A stretch of 64,000 nt of DNA, taken from NCBI GenBank assembly GCA_017428545.1, contig JAFRQR010000002.1, positions 248,001 through 312,000 of the forward strand. Direction: 5' to 3'. The notes beneath the pieces are model-generated. The model was not told where the DNA came from and did no database searches. It saw nothing but the letters and a program-made list of their open reading frames with translations. Origin of the DNA: Clostridiales bacterium. Lineage in GTDB: Bacteria > Bacillota > Clostridia > Saccharofermentanales > Saccharofermentanaceae. Numbering within the stretch: position 1 is the stretch's first letter; the number at the start of each line of letters is the position of its first letter. Both the position numbers and the translations under genes were made by a program. Below are positions 1 to 7,686 of this stretch, in pieces.

Positions 1-221
1 GGTCTTATTCCTGGGGAAAAGCACTTTACCTGCTTTTGGGTATCCTTGTCCTGATCGGACTGGATTTCCTTATCGCCATGAATCACTATGATCTCTTTTT
101 CACGGTACTCGGTATTGAGATCATCGCCGCTATGCTGATCGGCTGGATCGTTTTCATTATCCTCGACCGGATGAAGCAAAAAGAGCTTTCCGAAAATCCG
201 GACGAAGGATCCGAGGAATGA
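1..221 (+). CDS. C-terminal end of an unidentified membrane protein (partial)
   Basis: The window opens inside this gene. The frame is open from base 3 and gives 72 residues before the TGA at 219-221. There are two hydrophobic segments (about residues 9-26 and 31-55), then a charged, acidic tail ending in ENPDEGSEE, so this is the membrane-anchored end of a larger protein with a cytoplasmic tail. The fold cannot be named from this fragment. The stop lies three bases before the rqcH start, and the GAGGAA ribosome binding site of rqcH sits in its last codons, so the two genes are probably co-transcribed. A copy of the dispersed AAAAGCAC motif lies at 17-24. Confidence 0.7.
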   Translation, partial: SYSWGKALYLLLGILVLIGLDFLIAMNHYDLFFTVLGIEIIAAMLIGWIVFIILDRMKQKELSENPDEGSEE

Positions 222-224
222 TCT

Positions 225-2135
225 ATGCCACTGGACGGTATCTCCACTCACCTTCTCGCCAATGAGCTAAATAAGGAGCTTTCGGGCGCCAGGATCGACA
301 AGATCTATCAGCCCGGGCGATTCGACGTATTCTTTACCGTCCGCACCCAAAACGGAAACAGTAAACTTCTCTTAAGCTGCGATCCGCAAAGTCCGAGAGT
401 CCAGCTGACGGAGCACATGCGTGAAAATCCGCAGATGCCGCCGAATTTCTGTATGCTTCTGCGAAAGCACCTTCAGGGCGCTCGTATCCTTGCTGTTGAA
501 TGTCCGCACTTCGAAAGGATCATCGAGATCTCAATTTCAGTTACTGACGAACTTCACGATACCTCAACGAAGAAACTGGTCATTGAAATGATGGGCCGCT
601 ACAGTAATATCATCTTCCTGAACTCCGAAAACAGGATCATCGATGCTTTGGTTCACGTTGACAGCAGCACGAGCCGAGTCCGTGAGATCATGCCTGCACG
701 TATCTACGAAGCACCTCCTGCTCAGGGAAAGATCGCTCCGGACCAGGCGCTTTCCATGATCGAAAGCGGGAAAATGCCGATCCTTAAGGATTCGATGCAG
801 CGTCCGGTCGCAAAGGCAATTCTTGACTCGATCCTCGGATTCTCGCCTCTTTTGGCAAACGACATATGTTTCCAGGCAAAGATCGACCCCAGATGCGGAT
901 ATTCTTCCCTTTCTGCCGATCAGATCTCTGCCCTTCTTCCCATCTGCCAAAAGATCTTAAAAGCTATCTGCAGCTGCGAACCTTCGCCTACGGTCTACTA
1001 TATCGACGGTGAACCGAAAGACTGGCATGCCCTATCATTAAAAGATGCCGGCATCCCGAGATCCTGTAAGACTATCTCCGAAGCCATGGATCAGGTCCAG
1101 TACTTTTCGGACATGCGTCTGCGTTTTGAAGCCAGACGCCGTTCGATCCGATCGATCCTGACGATGGCCTTTAACCATGCTTCCAAAAAGCTCTCCATTC
1201 ACGAAGAAGATATCCGTGATACCGACAATGCCGGAAAACTCAAGCAGGAAGGCGAGCTGGTACTTGCCTATCAGTATCTTATCAAGCCGGAAGATACATC
1301 CCTGACGATCCCGGATTACCCGGATTTCGGTCAGTCGACGACGATCGATCTTGAGCCCGGTATGACCGCTTCCGAGCAGGGCCAGCTTTATCTGAAACGA
1401 TATAGAAAAGCAATCAGCAGAAGAGAATCCGCCCTTCGCTTCCTCGAAGCCGAAAAAGACGAGGTCGCATATCTCGACTCCCTTCTTCACGCCGTTGATG
1501 CCGCAAGTGAGATCGAAGATCTTCTGGCGATCGAATATGAGATAAAGACTTCTCTTTCAGCAGATAAGGAAGAGCGATCAAGGCAGAATAACGCAAATCA
1601 GGTCTACTACCCGGGCAAATCCAAATCCGGAAAAGCATCTTCGCGAAATCTCCGTCAGGCTGCCCGTGCCGCTCAGGCCAAAAAGAACAGATCCTCTTCG
1701 GCTAAGAAGACCGAGGATCCTTCAGAGCCCCGCAAATACTATGTTGACGGCGGTCTCGAGGTGCTTTCGGGAAGAAATAATATCCAAAATGACAATCTGA
1801 CTTTCCACGTTGCGGCAAAAGAGGATCTGTGGTTTCATGCGAAAAACCTTCCGGGCACGCATGTCATATTGCGCACATATGGAAAAGCACCTTCCGACAA
1901 AGCAATCACCCAGGCGGCATCGATCGCTGCTTACTACTCAAGGAGCAACAAGCCCTTTTCCAGCGGAATGAGCGAATCCAAGACCGAGTATGATGTCCGC
2001 GTCGAGATCGATTACTGTCCGGTAAGCCATGTCAAAAAGATCCCGAAAGCAAAACCCGGAATGGTCATCTACGAAGAATACAATACGCTTTTGGTCAGCG
2101 CGAAGCTTCCCAGGAATCAGGAAAGCCCGAAATGA
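225..2135 (+). CDS. rqcH: Rqc2/RqcH homologue (NFACT / FbpA family)
   Basis: A 636-residue protein of the NFACT family. In bacteria RqcH binds stalled 50S-peptidyl-tRNA complexes and drives addition of C-terminal alanine tails for ribosome-associated quality control; older annotation calls it fibronectin-binding protein FbpA. The N-terminal NFACT-N domain begins MPLDGISTHLLANEL; a charged helical middle region spans roughly residues 290-460; a Lys/Ser/Ala-rich linker (about 465-500) precedes the C-terminal NFACT-R domain with the typical DLWFHAKNLPGTHVIL segment. Length is normal for the family (560-640). The ATG at 225 follows GAGGAA at good spacing. Its 3' end overlaps the convergent queH gene by 41 bases. 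Confidence 0.93.
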   Translation: MPLDGISTHLLANELNKELSGARIDKIYQPGRFDVFFTVRTQNGNSKLLLSCDPQSPRVQLTEHMRENPQMPPNFCMLLRKHLQGARILAVECPHFERIIEISISVTDELHDTSTKKLVIEMMGRYSNIIFLNSENRIIDALVHVDSSTSRVREIMPARIYEAPPAQGKIAPDQALSMIESGKMPILKDSMQRPVAKAILDSILGFSPLLANDICFQAKIDPRCGYSSLSADQISALLPICQKILKAICSCEPSPTVYYIDGEPKDWHALSLKDAGIPRSCKTISEAMDQVQYFSDMRLRFEARRRSIRSILTMAFNHASKKLSIHEEDIRDTDNAGKLKQEGELVLAYQYLIKPEDTSLTIPDYPDFGQSTTIDLEPGMTASEQGQLYLKRYRKAISRRESALRFLEAEKDEVAYLDSLLHAVDAASEIEDLLAIEYEIKTSLSADKEERSRQNNANQVYYPGKSKSGKASSRNLRQAARAAQAKKNRSSSAKKTEDPSEPRKYYVDGGLEVLSGRNNIQNDNLTFHVAAKEDLWFHAKNLPGTHVILRTYGKAPSDKAITQAASIAAYYSRSNKPFSSGMSESKTEYDVRVEIDYCPVSHVKKIPKAKPGMVIYEEYNTLLVSAKLPRNQESPK

Positions 2136-2688
2136 TCTTTTCTTTAAACTCGGAGTCGTTAAGAGAATAAATACATCCGCAGTACTTTTGGCGATAAAGC
2201 CCGTGTTCCCTTGCCATTGCCTGTCCCTCACGAAAATGCGGGCGCCAGTCATAGTAAGCAAAATCTACACCGTACTTCTTTGCACATGCATTTGCGATCG
2301 AAGCGATCTTATCGTGCTGCTGATAAGGACTCACCAGAAGACTTGTACCGAAAGAATCGTAGCCGTGTTCTTTTGCATACCTAGCAACATAGTCCATCCG
2401 GATAAAATAGCACATGTCACAGCGGGAATCATACTGTCCTTCCCAGGCTTTGGAAAGCCAGTCATCCATACGGAAATCATCGGAATAAAAACAGGAAAGG
2501 TCATAGATTTGACCGAGTTTTACGATCTGATCTCTTCTTCTTTCGAACTCGAACTTCGGATGGATATTGGGATTATAGTAAAGAATATCGGGGCGGATCG
2601 ACTTGGAAAGAAGATCTGACACCGGATATTCGGCACAAGGGGCGCAGCAGGCATGAAGCAGCATTTTGCCTTCATTTCCCGTGCTCAT
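2095..2688 (-). CDS. queH: Epoxyqueuosine reductase QueH
   Basis: A 197-residue protein of the QueH (DUF208) family, the non-homologous replacement for QueG that reduces epoxyqueuosine to queuosine in tRNA wobble position 34. Visible hallmarks are HACCAPC near the N terminus, YYNPNIHP, the CDMCYFIRMD cysteine pair, GTSLLVSPYQQHD, and a C-terminal YCGCIYS pair, consistent with Fe-S and metal ligands. I chose the ATG at 2688 because GGGAGAATCATGAG precedes it and the ruvB stop lies directly upstream; an in-frame ATG at 2712 would overlap ruvB. It is the last gene of the ruvC-ruvA-ruvB-queH string. Its end overlaps rqcH tail to tail. Confidence 0.92.
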   Translation of the reverse strand: MSTGNEGKMLLHACCAPCAEYPVSDLLSKSIRPDILYYNPNIHPKFEFERRRDQIVKLGQIYDLSCFYSDDFRMDDWLSKAWEGQYDSRCDMCYFIRMDYVARYAKEHGYDSFGTSLLVSPYQQHDKIASIANACAKKYGVDFAYYDWRPHFREGQAMAREHGLYRQKYCGCIYSLNDSEFKEKIISGFPDSWEASR

Positions 2689-2689
2689 C

Positions 2690-3796
2690 TCATGATTCTC
2701 CCTTGATTTCATCGATCGTCATTTGAGATGGATCTGTGCCGTTTTTCGAAATACCGAGTCCGGTCAGACGTCTTTCCATATCGGCAGGACACGATAGGCC
2801 GAGATGCTTCCATCCCTGCGGAGCAAGAACTCTTCCTCTCGGTGTTTTAGCAATAAATCCGCACTGCATCAGGAACGGCTCATAAACGTCCTCGATCGTT
2901 CCGGCATCTTCTCCGGTACATGCGGCAAGCGTTTCCAGACCGACCGGACCTCCGAGGAACTTCTCGGCGATCGTCGTCATAATACGTCTGTCCGTGGAAT
3001 CAAGTCCCATTTCATCGATAGCAAGCTGTTCCAGACCGAAATCAGCGATCTCGCGGTTGATGACGCCTGCTCCCCTGACCTCGGCATAGTCACGAAGCCT
3101 TTTCAGAAGTCGGATCGCAATACGCGGAGTTCCTCTGGATCTTCTGGCCAGACAGTCGAGTCCTTCGTCATCGATACCGATATTGAGGATATCCGCATCT
3201 CTTTTGAGGATCACTTTCAATTCATCCGGCTTATAAAGCTCCAGACGGTGGACCATACCGAAACGGTCACGAAGCGGTGCGGAAAGCATGCCTGCCCTTG
3301 TCGTAGCGCCGATAAGCGTAAATCTCGGAAGATCCAGACGGATCGATCTTGCCGCAGGACCTTTTCCGATCATGATATCAAGAGCAAAATCTTCCATCGC
3401 CGGATAAAGGACTTCTTCAACACTTCTGTTTAAACGGTGGATCTCATCAATGAAAAGCACTTCTCTTTCCTGAAGGCTCGTAAGAAGCGCGGCCAGGTCT
3501 CCTGCTTTTTCGATCGCAGGACCTGTAGTGATACGAAGGTTTACTCCCATCTCATTGGCAATGATCCCGGCAAGAGTTGTCTTACCCAGACCAGGCGGGC
3601 CGTAAAGGAGACAGTGATCCAGAGCTTCTCCCCGTCGCATCGCGGCTTCAATAAAGATCTTCAGATTATCCGTGACCTGCTTCTGGCCGGAATAATCCGC
3701 CCAGGTCAAAGGACGAAGGCTCTTCTCGTCACGATCCTCGGGAAGCCTTTCTCTTGCGATCATACGCTCATCATGATCAAAATCGTTAAACTCCAT
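2690..3796 (-). CDS. ruvB: Holliday junction branch migration helicase RuvB
   Basis: A 368-residue AAA+ ATPase that drives branch migration of Holliday junctions together with RuvA. Walker A is [12 protein letters not shown] (about residues 64-75), Walker B is LFIDEIHRL, sensor 1 lies in [11 protein letters not shown], and the RuvB winged-helix C terminus has [11 protein letters not shown] and TPRGR. Length is slightly above the usual 330-350 because of a short N-terminal extension. The start follows GGCAGGAAATGT. It is separated from ruvA by 55 bases and abuts queH. One AAAAGCAC motif lies inside at 3453-3460, where it encodes part of VLF in Walker B. Confidence 0.97.
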   Translation of the reverse strand: MEFNDFDHDERMIARERLPEDRDEKSLRPLTWADYSGQKQVTDNLKIFIEAAMRRGEALDHCLLYGPPGLGKTTLAGIIANEMGVNLRITTGPAIEKAGDLAALLTSLQEREVLFIDEIHRLNRSVEEVLYPAMEDFALDIMIGKGPAARSIRLDLPRFTLIGATTRAGMLSAPLRDRFGMVHRLELYKPDELKVILKRDADILNIGIDDEGLDCLARRSRGTPRIAIRLLKRLRDYAEVRGAGVINREIADFGLEQLAIDEMGLDSTDRRIMTTIAEKFLGGPVGLETLAACTGEDAGTIEDVYEPFLMQCGFIAKTPRGRVLAPQGWKHLGLSCPADMERRLTGLGISKNGTDPSQMTIDEIKGES

Positions 3797-3851
3797 ACAT
3801 TTCCTGCCGTTTAAATCTCGGGCCTTTCGGCCGTTTCATACATATATTCTA

Positions 3852-4460
3852 TCACTTTGCCAGATAACGAAGCGCATTGCGGATCATTTCTTCTACCGTC
3901 ATGCCTTCTTTATAAGCAGATCTGGCTGCCTTATTCGCTTCGGAGGCCGGATAACCGAGGACCACAAGTGCAGATACACAATCCTCAAGTTCGCTCTGTC
4001 CGGGCTCGGAAAGAGAAATCAACGTATCGCCGGATCCTTCGATCTCCTTCATGTCAAAGCCTTTCAGCTTGTCTTTGAGCTCAAGGACGATCCTTTCAGC
4101 AGACTTTTTACCGAGACCCTTTACCGAGCAGATCTTCTTGATATCACCCAGAAGAACAGCAACGGCAAGTTCTGACGGACGAAGGACCTCAACGACGCCG
4201 ATCGCACTTTTGGGACCGACACCGCTTACCGTAAGCAGAAGTTCAAACATATCCTGATCTTCCGGTTCCGGAAAACCATAAAGTGCAATAAGATCTTCTC
4301 TTACATAATGATATGTATAAACGCAGACCTCATCACCGATATGGCCGATCCTGCCCTGAAGCATCAGCGGCATATAGATCTTATAGCCGATGCCGTTATT
4401 TTCGATCACGATATTATCTCCTCTTGCTGAGACAAAGGTACCTTTAATATATGCGTACAT
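3852..4460 (-). CDS. ruvA: Holliday junction binding protein RuvA
   Basis: A 202-residue RuvA subunit, which binds four-way junctions as a tetramer and loads RuvB. The N-terminal OB fold begins MYAYIKGTFVSARGD; the tandem helix-hairpin-helix region contains LLTVSGVGPKSAIGVV and ICSVKGLGKKSAERIVLELKD; the C-terminal domain III (ALVVLGYPASEANKA) is the RuvB contact. The ATG at 4460 overlaps the ruvC stop by one base (TGATG) and follows AAGGAGTGGAATGTCTG. An upstream in-frame ATG at 4472 would overlap ruvC further and has no better binding site. Confidence 0.96.
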   Translation of the reverse strand: MYAYIKGTFVSARGDNIVIENNGIGYKIYMPLMLQGRIGHIGDEVCVYTYHYVREDLIALYGFPEPEDQDMFELLLTVSGVGPKSAIGVVEVLRPSELAVAVLLGDIKKICSVKGLGKKSAERIVLELKDKLKGFDMKEIEGSGDTLISLSEPGQSELEDCVSALVVLGYPASEANKAARSAYKEGMTVEEMIRNALRYLAK

Positions 4461-4996
4461 CAGACATTCCACTCCTTCTTTCCATAACGTCCGTACTGGT
4501 AGCCGGATACGGCTTTAAAAGCATCGTTGATGCCGGTATGGGCCTGACAGATACAGATCGCAAGCGCATCCGTCACGTCGTCGGGCTTGGGCAGTTCTTT
4601 GAGGTTCAGAAGCATCTTGACCATCTGGGAGACCTGATTCTTATCAGCTCTTCCATATCCGGTGACAGCCTGCTTGATCTGCATCGGCGTGTATTCAAAT
4701 ACAGGGACGTTTGCCTCGGCAGCCGCAAGGATCTCAACACCTCTGGCCTGCGCCGTACCGATCGCCGTAGTCGTATTTCTCTCGAAGAACAGTTCCTCGA
4801 TCGCCATCACATCCGGATGGTGACGCTCCATAAGTACATCCATCTGCTGATGAAGCGTCAGGAGCCTTTGCTCAAACGGGGTATGTGCTTTTGTCGTGAT
4901 AGCGCCATAATCGAGCACGGTAAAATGATTCTTCTCATAAGAGACGACACCATAACCCGTAATCGCATATCCCGGATCGATACCCAGAATGATCAT
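4460..4996 (-). CDS. ruvC: Holliday junction resolvase RuvC
   Basis: A 178-residue RNase H-fold endonuclease that cuts Holliday junctions. The catalytic carboxylates are visible as the Asp in ILGIDPGYAITGYG (residue 7), the Glu in MAIEELFF, and the C-terminal DDVTDALAIC cluster. It is the first gene of the ruvCAB order typical of many Clostridia. The start follows AAGGAG (GCTTAAGGAGTACTTTTT before ATG). An AAAAGCAC motif lies at 4885-4892 on the coding strand (encoding K-A-H). Confidence 0.96.
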   Translation of the reverse strand: MIILGIDPGYAITGYGVVSYEKNHFTVLDYGAITTKAHTPFEQRLLTLHQQMDVLMERHHPDVMAIEELFFERNTTTAIGTAQARGVEILAAAEANVPVFEYTPMQIKQAVTGYGRADKNQVSQMVKMLLNLKELPKPDDVTDALAICICQAHTGINDAFKAVSGYQYGRYGKKEWNV

Positions 4997-5071
4997 AAAA
5001 AGTACTCCTTAAGCAAATCTGAACATTCGTTCTTTTAGCATTATAACAATCATTTATCGCCTTCGCAACCG

Positions 5072-6400
5072 TTAAGAAGAAATCACATCAATGATCTCTT
5101 GCGGCGGATCTACGGGGCTGTCCGAGATCTCATAGGCATCATCCATCTTATAAAGTGCTTCATCTATGCGGTCATCGGATACAGGATTCTTTGTTCCGGA
5201 ATAAAGCGTGAAAAGCTCTTCTCCACGAGAAACTTTATCACCGATCTTCTTGTGGAGCCTTATGCCTGCACCCATGTCGATCACATCTTCTTTTGTCATT
5301 CTTCCGGCACCGAGAAGGCAGGAAGCTTCTCCGACCATCAAAGCATCACAGGAAGAAATATAGCCGTTTCTATCTGCATAGACCGTCATGATCTCCGTAG
5401 GACGATCCACAAATACCGGTGATCCGTCAGACTGCAGCATGCCGCCCTGAGAAAGGATCAGTTCACCGAATCTTTCAAATGCTTCACCGCTTTTGATCTT
5501 CCCTTCACAGGCATTGATCAGTTCCTGTCTGGTTTTTCCTTTACCGGCATCCGAAAGTGACAGCATCTCCGAAGCCATGGTAAGAACGACTTTTTTGACG
5601 TCTTCTTTTCCCTGCCCGCGAAGGACACTTACAACTTCATACATCTCCAGGATATTTCCGACCATCTCGCCCAGCGGCTGTTTCATGGAAGACATGACAA
5701 CAGTTACCGGTTTTCCGGCAAGTTTACCGATAGATATCATTCTCCTTGCAAGTTCTTTTGCCGAATCCGTATCCTTCATAAAAGCACCGCTGCCGCAAGT
5801 AACATCAAGTACGATCGCATCAGCGCCACCGGCGATCTTTTTGCTCATGATACTTGAAGCGATGAGCGGGATCGAAGGAACGGTTCCGGTAACGTCACGA
5901 AGCGCGTAAAGATATTTGTCGCAGGGCGCAAGATCAGAGGTCTGGCCGCCGAGAAGCATGCCGCATTTATCGATCTTATTCTTAAAATCCGATGGATCGA
6001 CGGAAGTATTGAACCCTTCGACCGACTCGAATTTATCGATCGTACCGCCGGTAAAGCCCAGTCCTCTGCCCGAAAGCTTCACACAAGGCACACCAAAAGA
6101 GGAAACGATGGGAAGAAGGATCGGAGTGACTTTATCGCCGACACCGCCGGTACTGTGCTTATCGACTTTAATTCCCGGAATGTCTGAAAGATCACAGATC
6201 TTTCCGGATCTTGACATAGCGATCGTAAGGTCTGCTGTCTCCTGATCGGTCATCCCTTTCCAGAGGACCGCCATCAGAAATGCCGATATCTGGTAATCGG
6301 GAATAGACTTATCCGTAACACCTGATACGAAGAACTCGATCTCCTTTTGGTCAAGTACGCCGCCGTCACGTTTCTTTTCGATCAATTCGAGCATATTCAC
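5072..6400 (-). CDS. pdp: Pyrimidine-nucleoside phosphorylase
   Basis: A 442-residue protein of the thymidine/pyrimidine-nucleoside phosphorylase family, which splits uridine or thymidine with phosphate to the base and (deoxy)ribose 1-phosphate. It shows the VDKHSTGGVGDK loop (phosphate site), the family signature KLSGRGLGFTGGTIDK, and ASSIMSKKIAGGADA. Firmicute members of this length usually accept both uridine and thymidine, so I prefer pdp over deoA, but the sequence does not settle specificity. The preferred start is GTG at 6400, nine bases after GGAGG; an ATG lies at 6394. It stands alone, divergent from the next gene. The motif AAAAGCAC is at 5780-5787. Confidence 0.93.
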   Translation of the reverse strand: MNMLELIEKKRDGGVLDQKEIEFFVSGVTDKSIPDYQISAFLMAVLWKGMTDQETADLTIAMSRSGKICDLSDIPGIKVDKHSTGGVGDKVTPILLPIVSSFGVPCVKLSGRGLGFTGGTIDKFESVEGFNTSVDPSDFKNKIDKCGMLLGGQTSDLAPCDKYLYALRDVTGTVPSIPLIASSIMSKKIAGGADAIVLDVTCGSGAFMKDTDSAKELARRMISIGKLAGKPVTVVMSSMKQPLGEMVGNILEMYEVVSVLRGQGKEDVKKVVLTMASEMLSLSDAGKGKTRQELINACEGKIKSGEAFERFGELILSQGGMLQSDGSPVFVDRPTEIMTVYADRNGYISSCDALMVGEASCLLGAGRMTKEDVIDMGAGIRLHKKIGDKVSRGEELFTLYSGTKNPVSDDRIDEALYKMDDAYEISDSPVDPPQEIIDVISS

Positions 6401-6432
6401 GGGTCATGTCCTCCTTCTTACATCATATTGAT

Positions 6433-6441
6433 ATTGTACCA
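6433..6441 (-). promoter_or_regulatory. Extended -10 promoter for the nucleoside phosphorylase gene
   Basis: Read on the minus strand this is TGGTACAAT, an extended -10 element (TG-N-TACAAT) about 32 bases upstream of the GTG start. I see no good -35 hexamer, which is common for extended -10 promoters. Confidence 0.5.
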
Positions 6442-6467
6442 TTTTATGTTGGTTTCTCTTTCGATTA

Positions 6468-6476
6468 TGTTAGAAT
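6468..6476 (+). promoter_or_regulatory. Extended -10 promoter for the Gfo/Idh/MocA gene
   Basis: TGTTAGAAT gives an extended -10 (TG-N-TAGAAT) 33 bases upstream of the ATG at 6510. A weak -35 (TTGGTT) begins 16 bases upstream of the -10 hexamer. It is divergent from the promoter at 6433-6441. Confidence 0.5.
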
Positions 6477-6509
6477 ATCGGTATAGTTTCAAAAAAGAGA
6501 GGGCTGAAT

Positions 6510-7658
6510 ATGCCGGAAAACGCAGAAACGAACAGATTAAAGGTCGCCATCATCGGCTGCGGCCGCGTCAGCGAAAAACACATCCGCGCAGTAACGGGGC
6601 TTTCTGACCGTCTTATGCTTTGCGCACTAGCGGATACCAACCCGGATGCTCCTTCTCATCTTTTAAAAGCATGCAAAAAGAAGATCAAAAAGTATAACGA
6701 AGTCGTGGCGGCTTTAAAGACGTATATCGACTACAAGGAGATGTTAAGTGCGGAAAAGCCTGACATTGTTGCGATCACGGTGCCTTCCGGTCTTCATTTC
6801 CAGATCGCGAAGGACTGCCTGGAATCAGGATGCCATATCCTTTTGGAAAAGCCTATGACCATGAGCAACAAGACTTCCCGCGAGCTCTATGAACTTGCGG
6901 ATTCCAAGGGTCTTCGCATCGCCATGGGACACATCTACAGATACTTCCCGATCGTTTCCCTTATCCACGAAGATATGGCAAACGGTGTATTCGGAAAAGT
7001 CGGTCACGGTTCTGTGATCGTACGCTGGGGACACGATAATGAATACTATAAGCAGGCGGCCTGGCGCGGAACCTGGAAAAGCGACGGCGGCGCTCTGATG
7101 AATCAGACGGTTCACGCGCTGGATCTGATGTGCTATCTGATGAATTCCGAAGCTAAGAGCGTTAACGGCATGATCGCCAACCGTTTCCGTGAGATGGAAG
7201 CGGAAGATACGGCTATGGGCGTATTCACATTTAATAACGGAGCCCTCTGTCAGGTGGAAGGCACGACGGCAACATCTCCCAAAGATCACGAAGCCTCCTT
7301 CTATATCAACGCCGAAAAGGCGGCGATCCGTATTTCTCTCCGCAAAGGAAAGCCGTCCTACTCGATCACGACAGTAAAAGGCAAAAATCTTGCTTTCAAA
7401 TATTTAAGAAGATATTTAAAACAAAACGGACTTAAGTATCTGATCGCCGTTGCCAAGAACCCCCACTACGGGATCTATACAGATCTTCACAAAGCAGTCA
7501 CCACTTACACTTCGCCTATCGCGGACGGCAGATCCGGCTATCTGGCTGTCGATATGGTACTTGGCTTTTACCGCTCCGTGTTAAAGAAGGCAGAAACAGA
7601 ATTGCCACTTCCTAACGAGTTTAAGATCGAGGAAATGGCAAAACTGGAAATCCGTTAA
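6510..7658 (+). CDS. Gfo/Idh/MocA family NAD(P)-dependent oxidoreductase
   Basis: A 382-residue oxidoreductase of the Gfo/Idh/MocA family, which acts on sugars, inositols and sugar nucleotides. The N-terminal Rossmann fold starts KVAIIGCGRVSEKHIRAV; the catalytic-lysine EKP signature appears in HILLEKPMTMS at about residue 115; WGHDNEYYKQAAWRGTWKSDGGALMNQTVHALDLM matches the second domain, with the His and Asp of the active site. The start follows GAGAGGGCTGAAT. It is a single-gene unit, convergent with the PP2C-like gene, so context gives no substrate. The 28-base gap to the next gene holds an intergenic AAAAGCAC. Confidence 0.88.
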   Translation: MPENAETNRLKVAIIGCGRVSEKHIRAVTGLSDRLMLCALADTNPDAPSHLLKACKKKIKKYNEVVAALKTYIDYKEMLSAEKPDIVAITVPSGLHFQIAKDCLESGCHILLEKPMTMSNKTSRELYELADSKGLRIAMGHIYRYFPIVSLIHEDMANGVFGKVGHGSVIVRWGHDNEYYKQAAWRGTWKSDGGALMNQTVHALDLMCYLMNSEAKSVNGMIANRFREMEAEDTAMGVFTFNNGALCQVEGTTATSPKDHEASFYINAEKAAIRISLRKGKPSYSITTVKGKNLAFKYLRRYLKQNGLKYLIAVAKNPHYGIYTDLHKAVTTYTSPIADGRSGYLAVDMVLGFYRSVLKKAETELPLPNEFKIEEMAKLEIR

Positions 7659-7686
7659 TTCAATTTATCCGCGCCAAAAGCACTGA

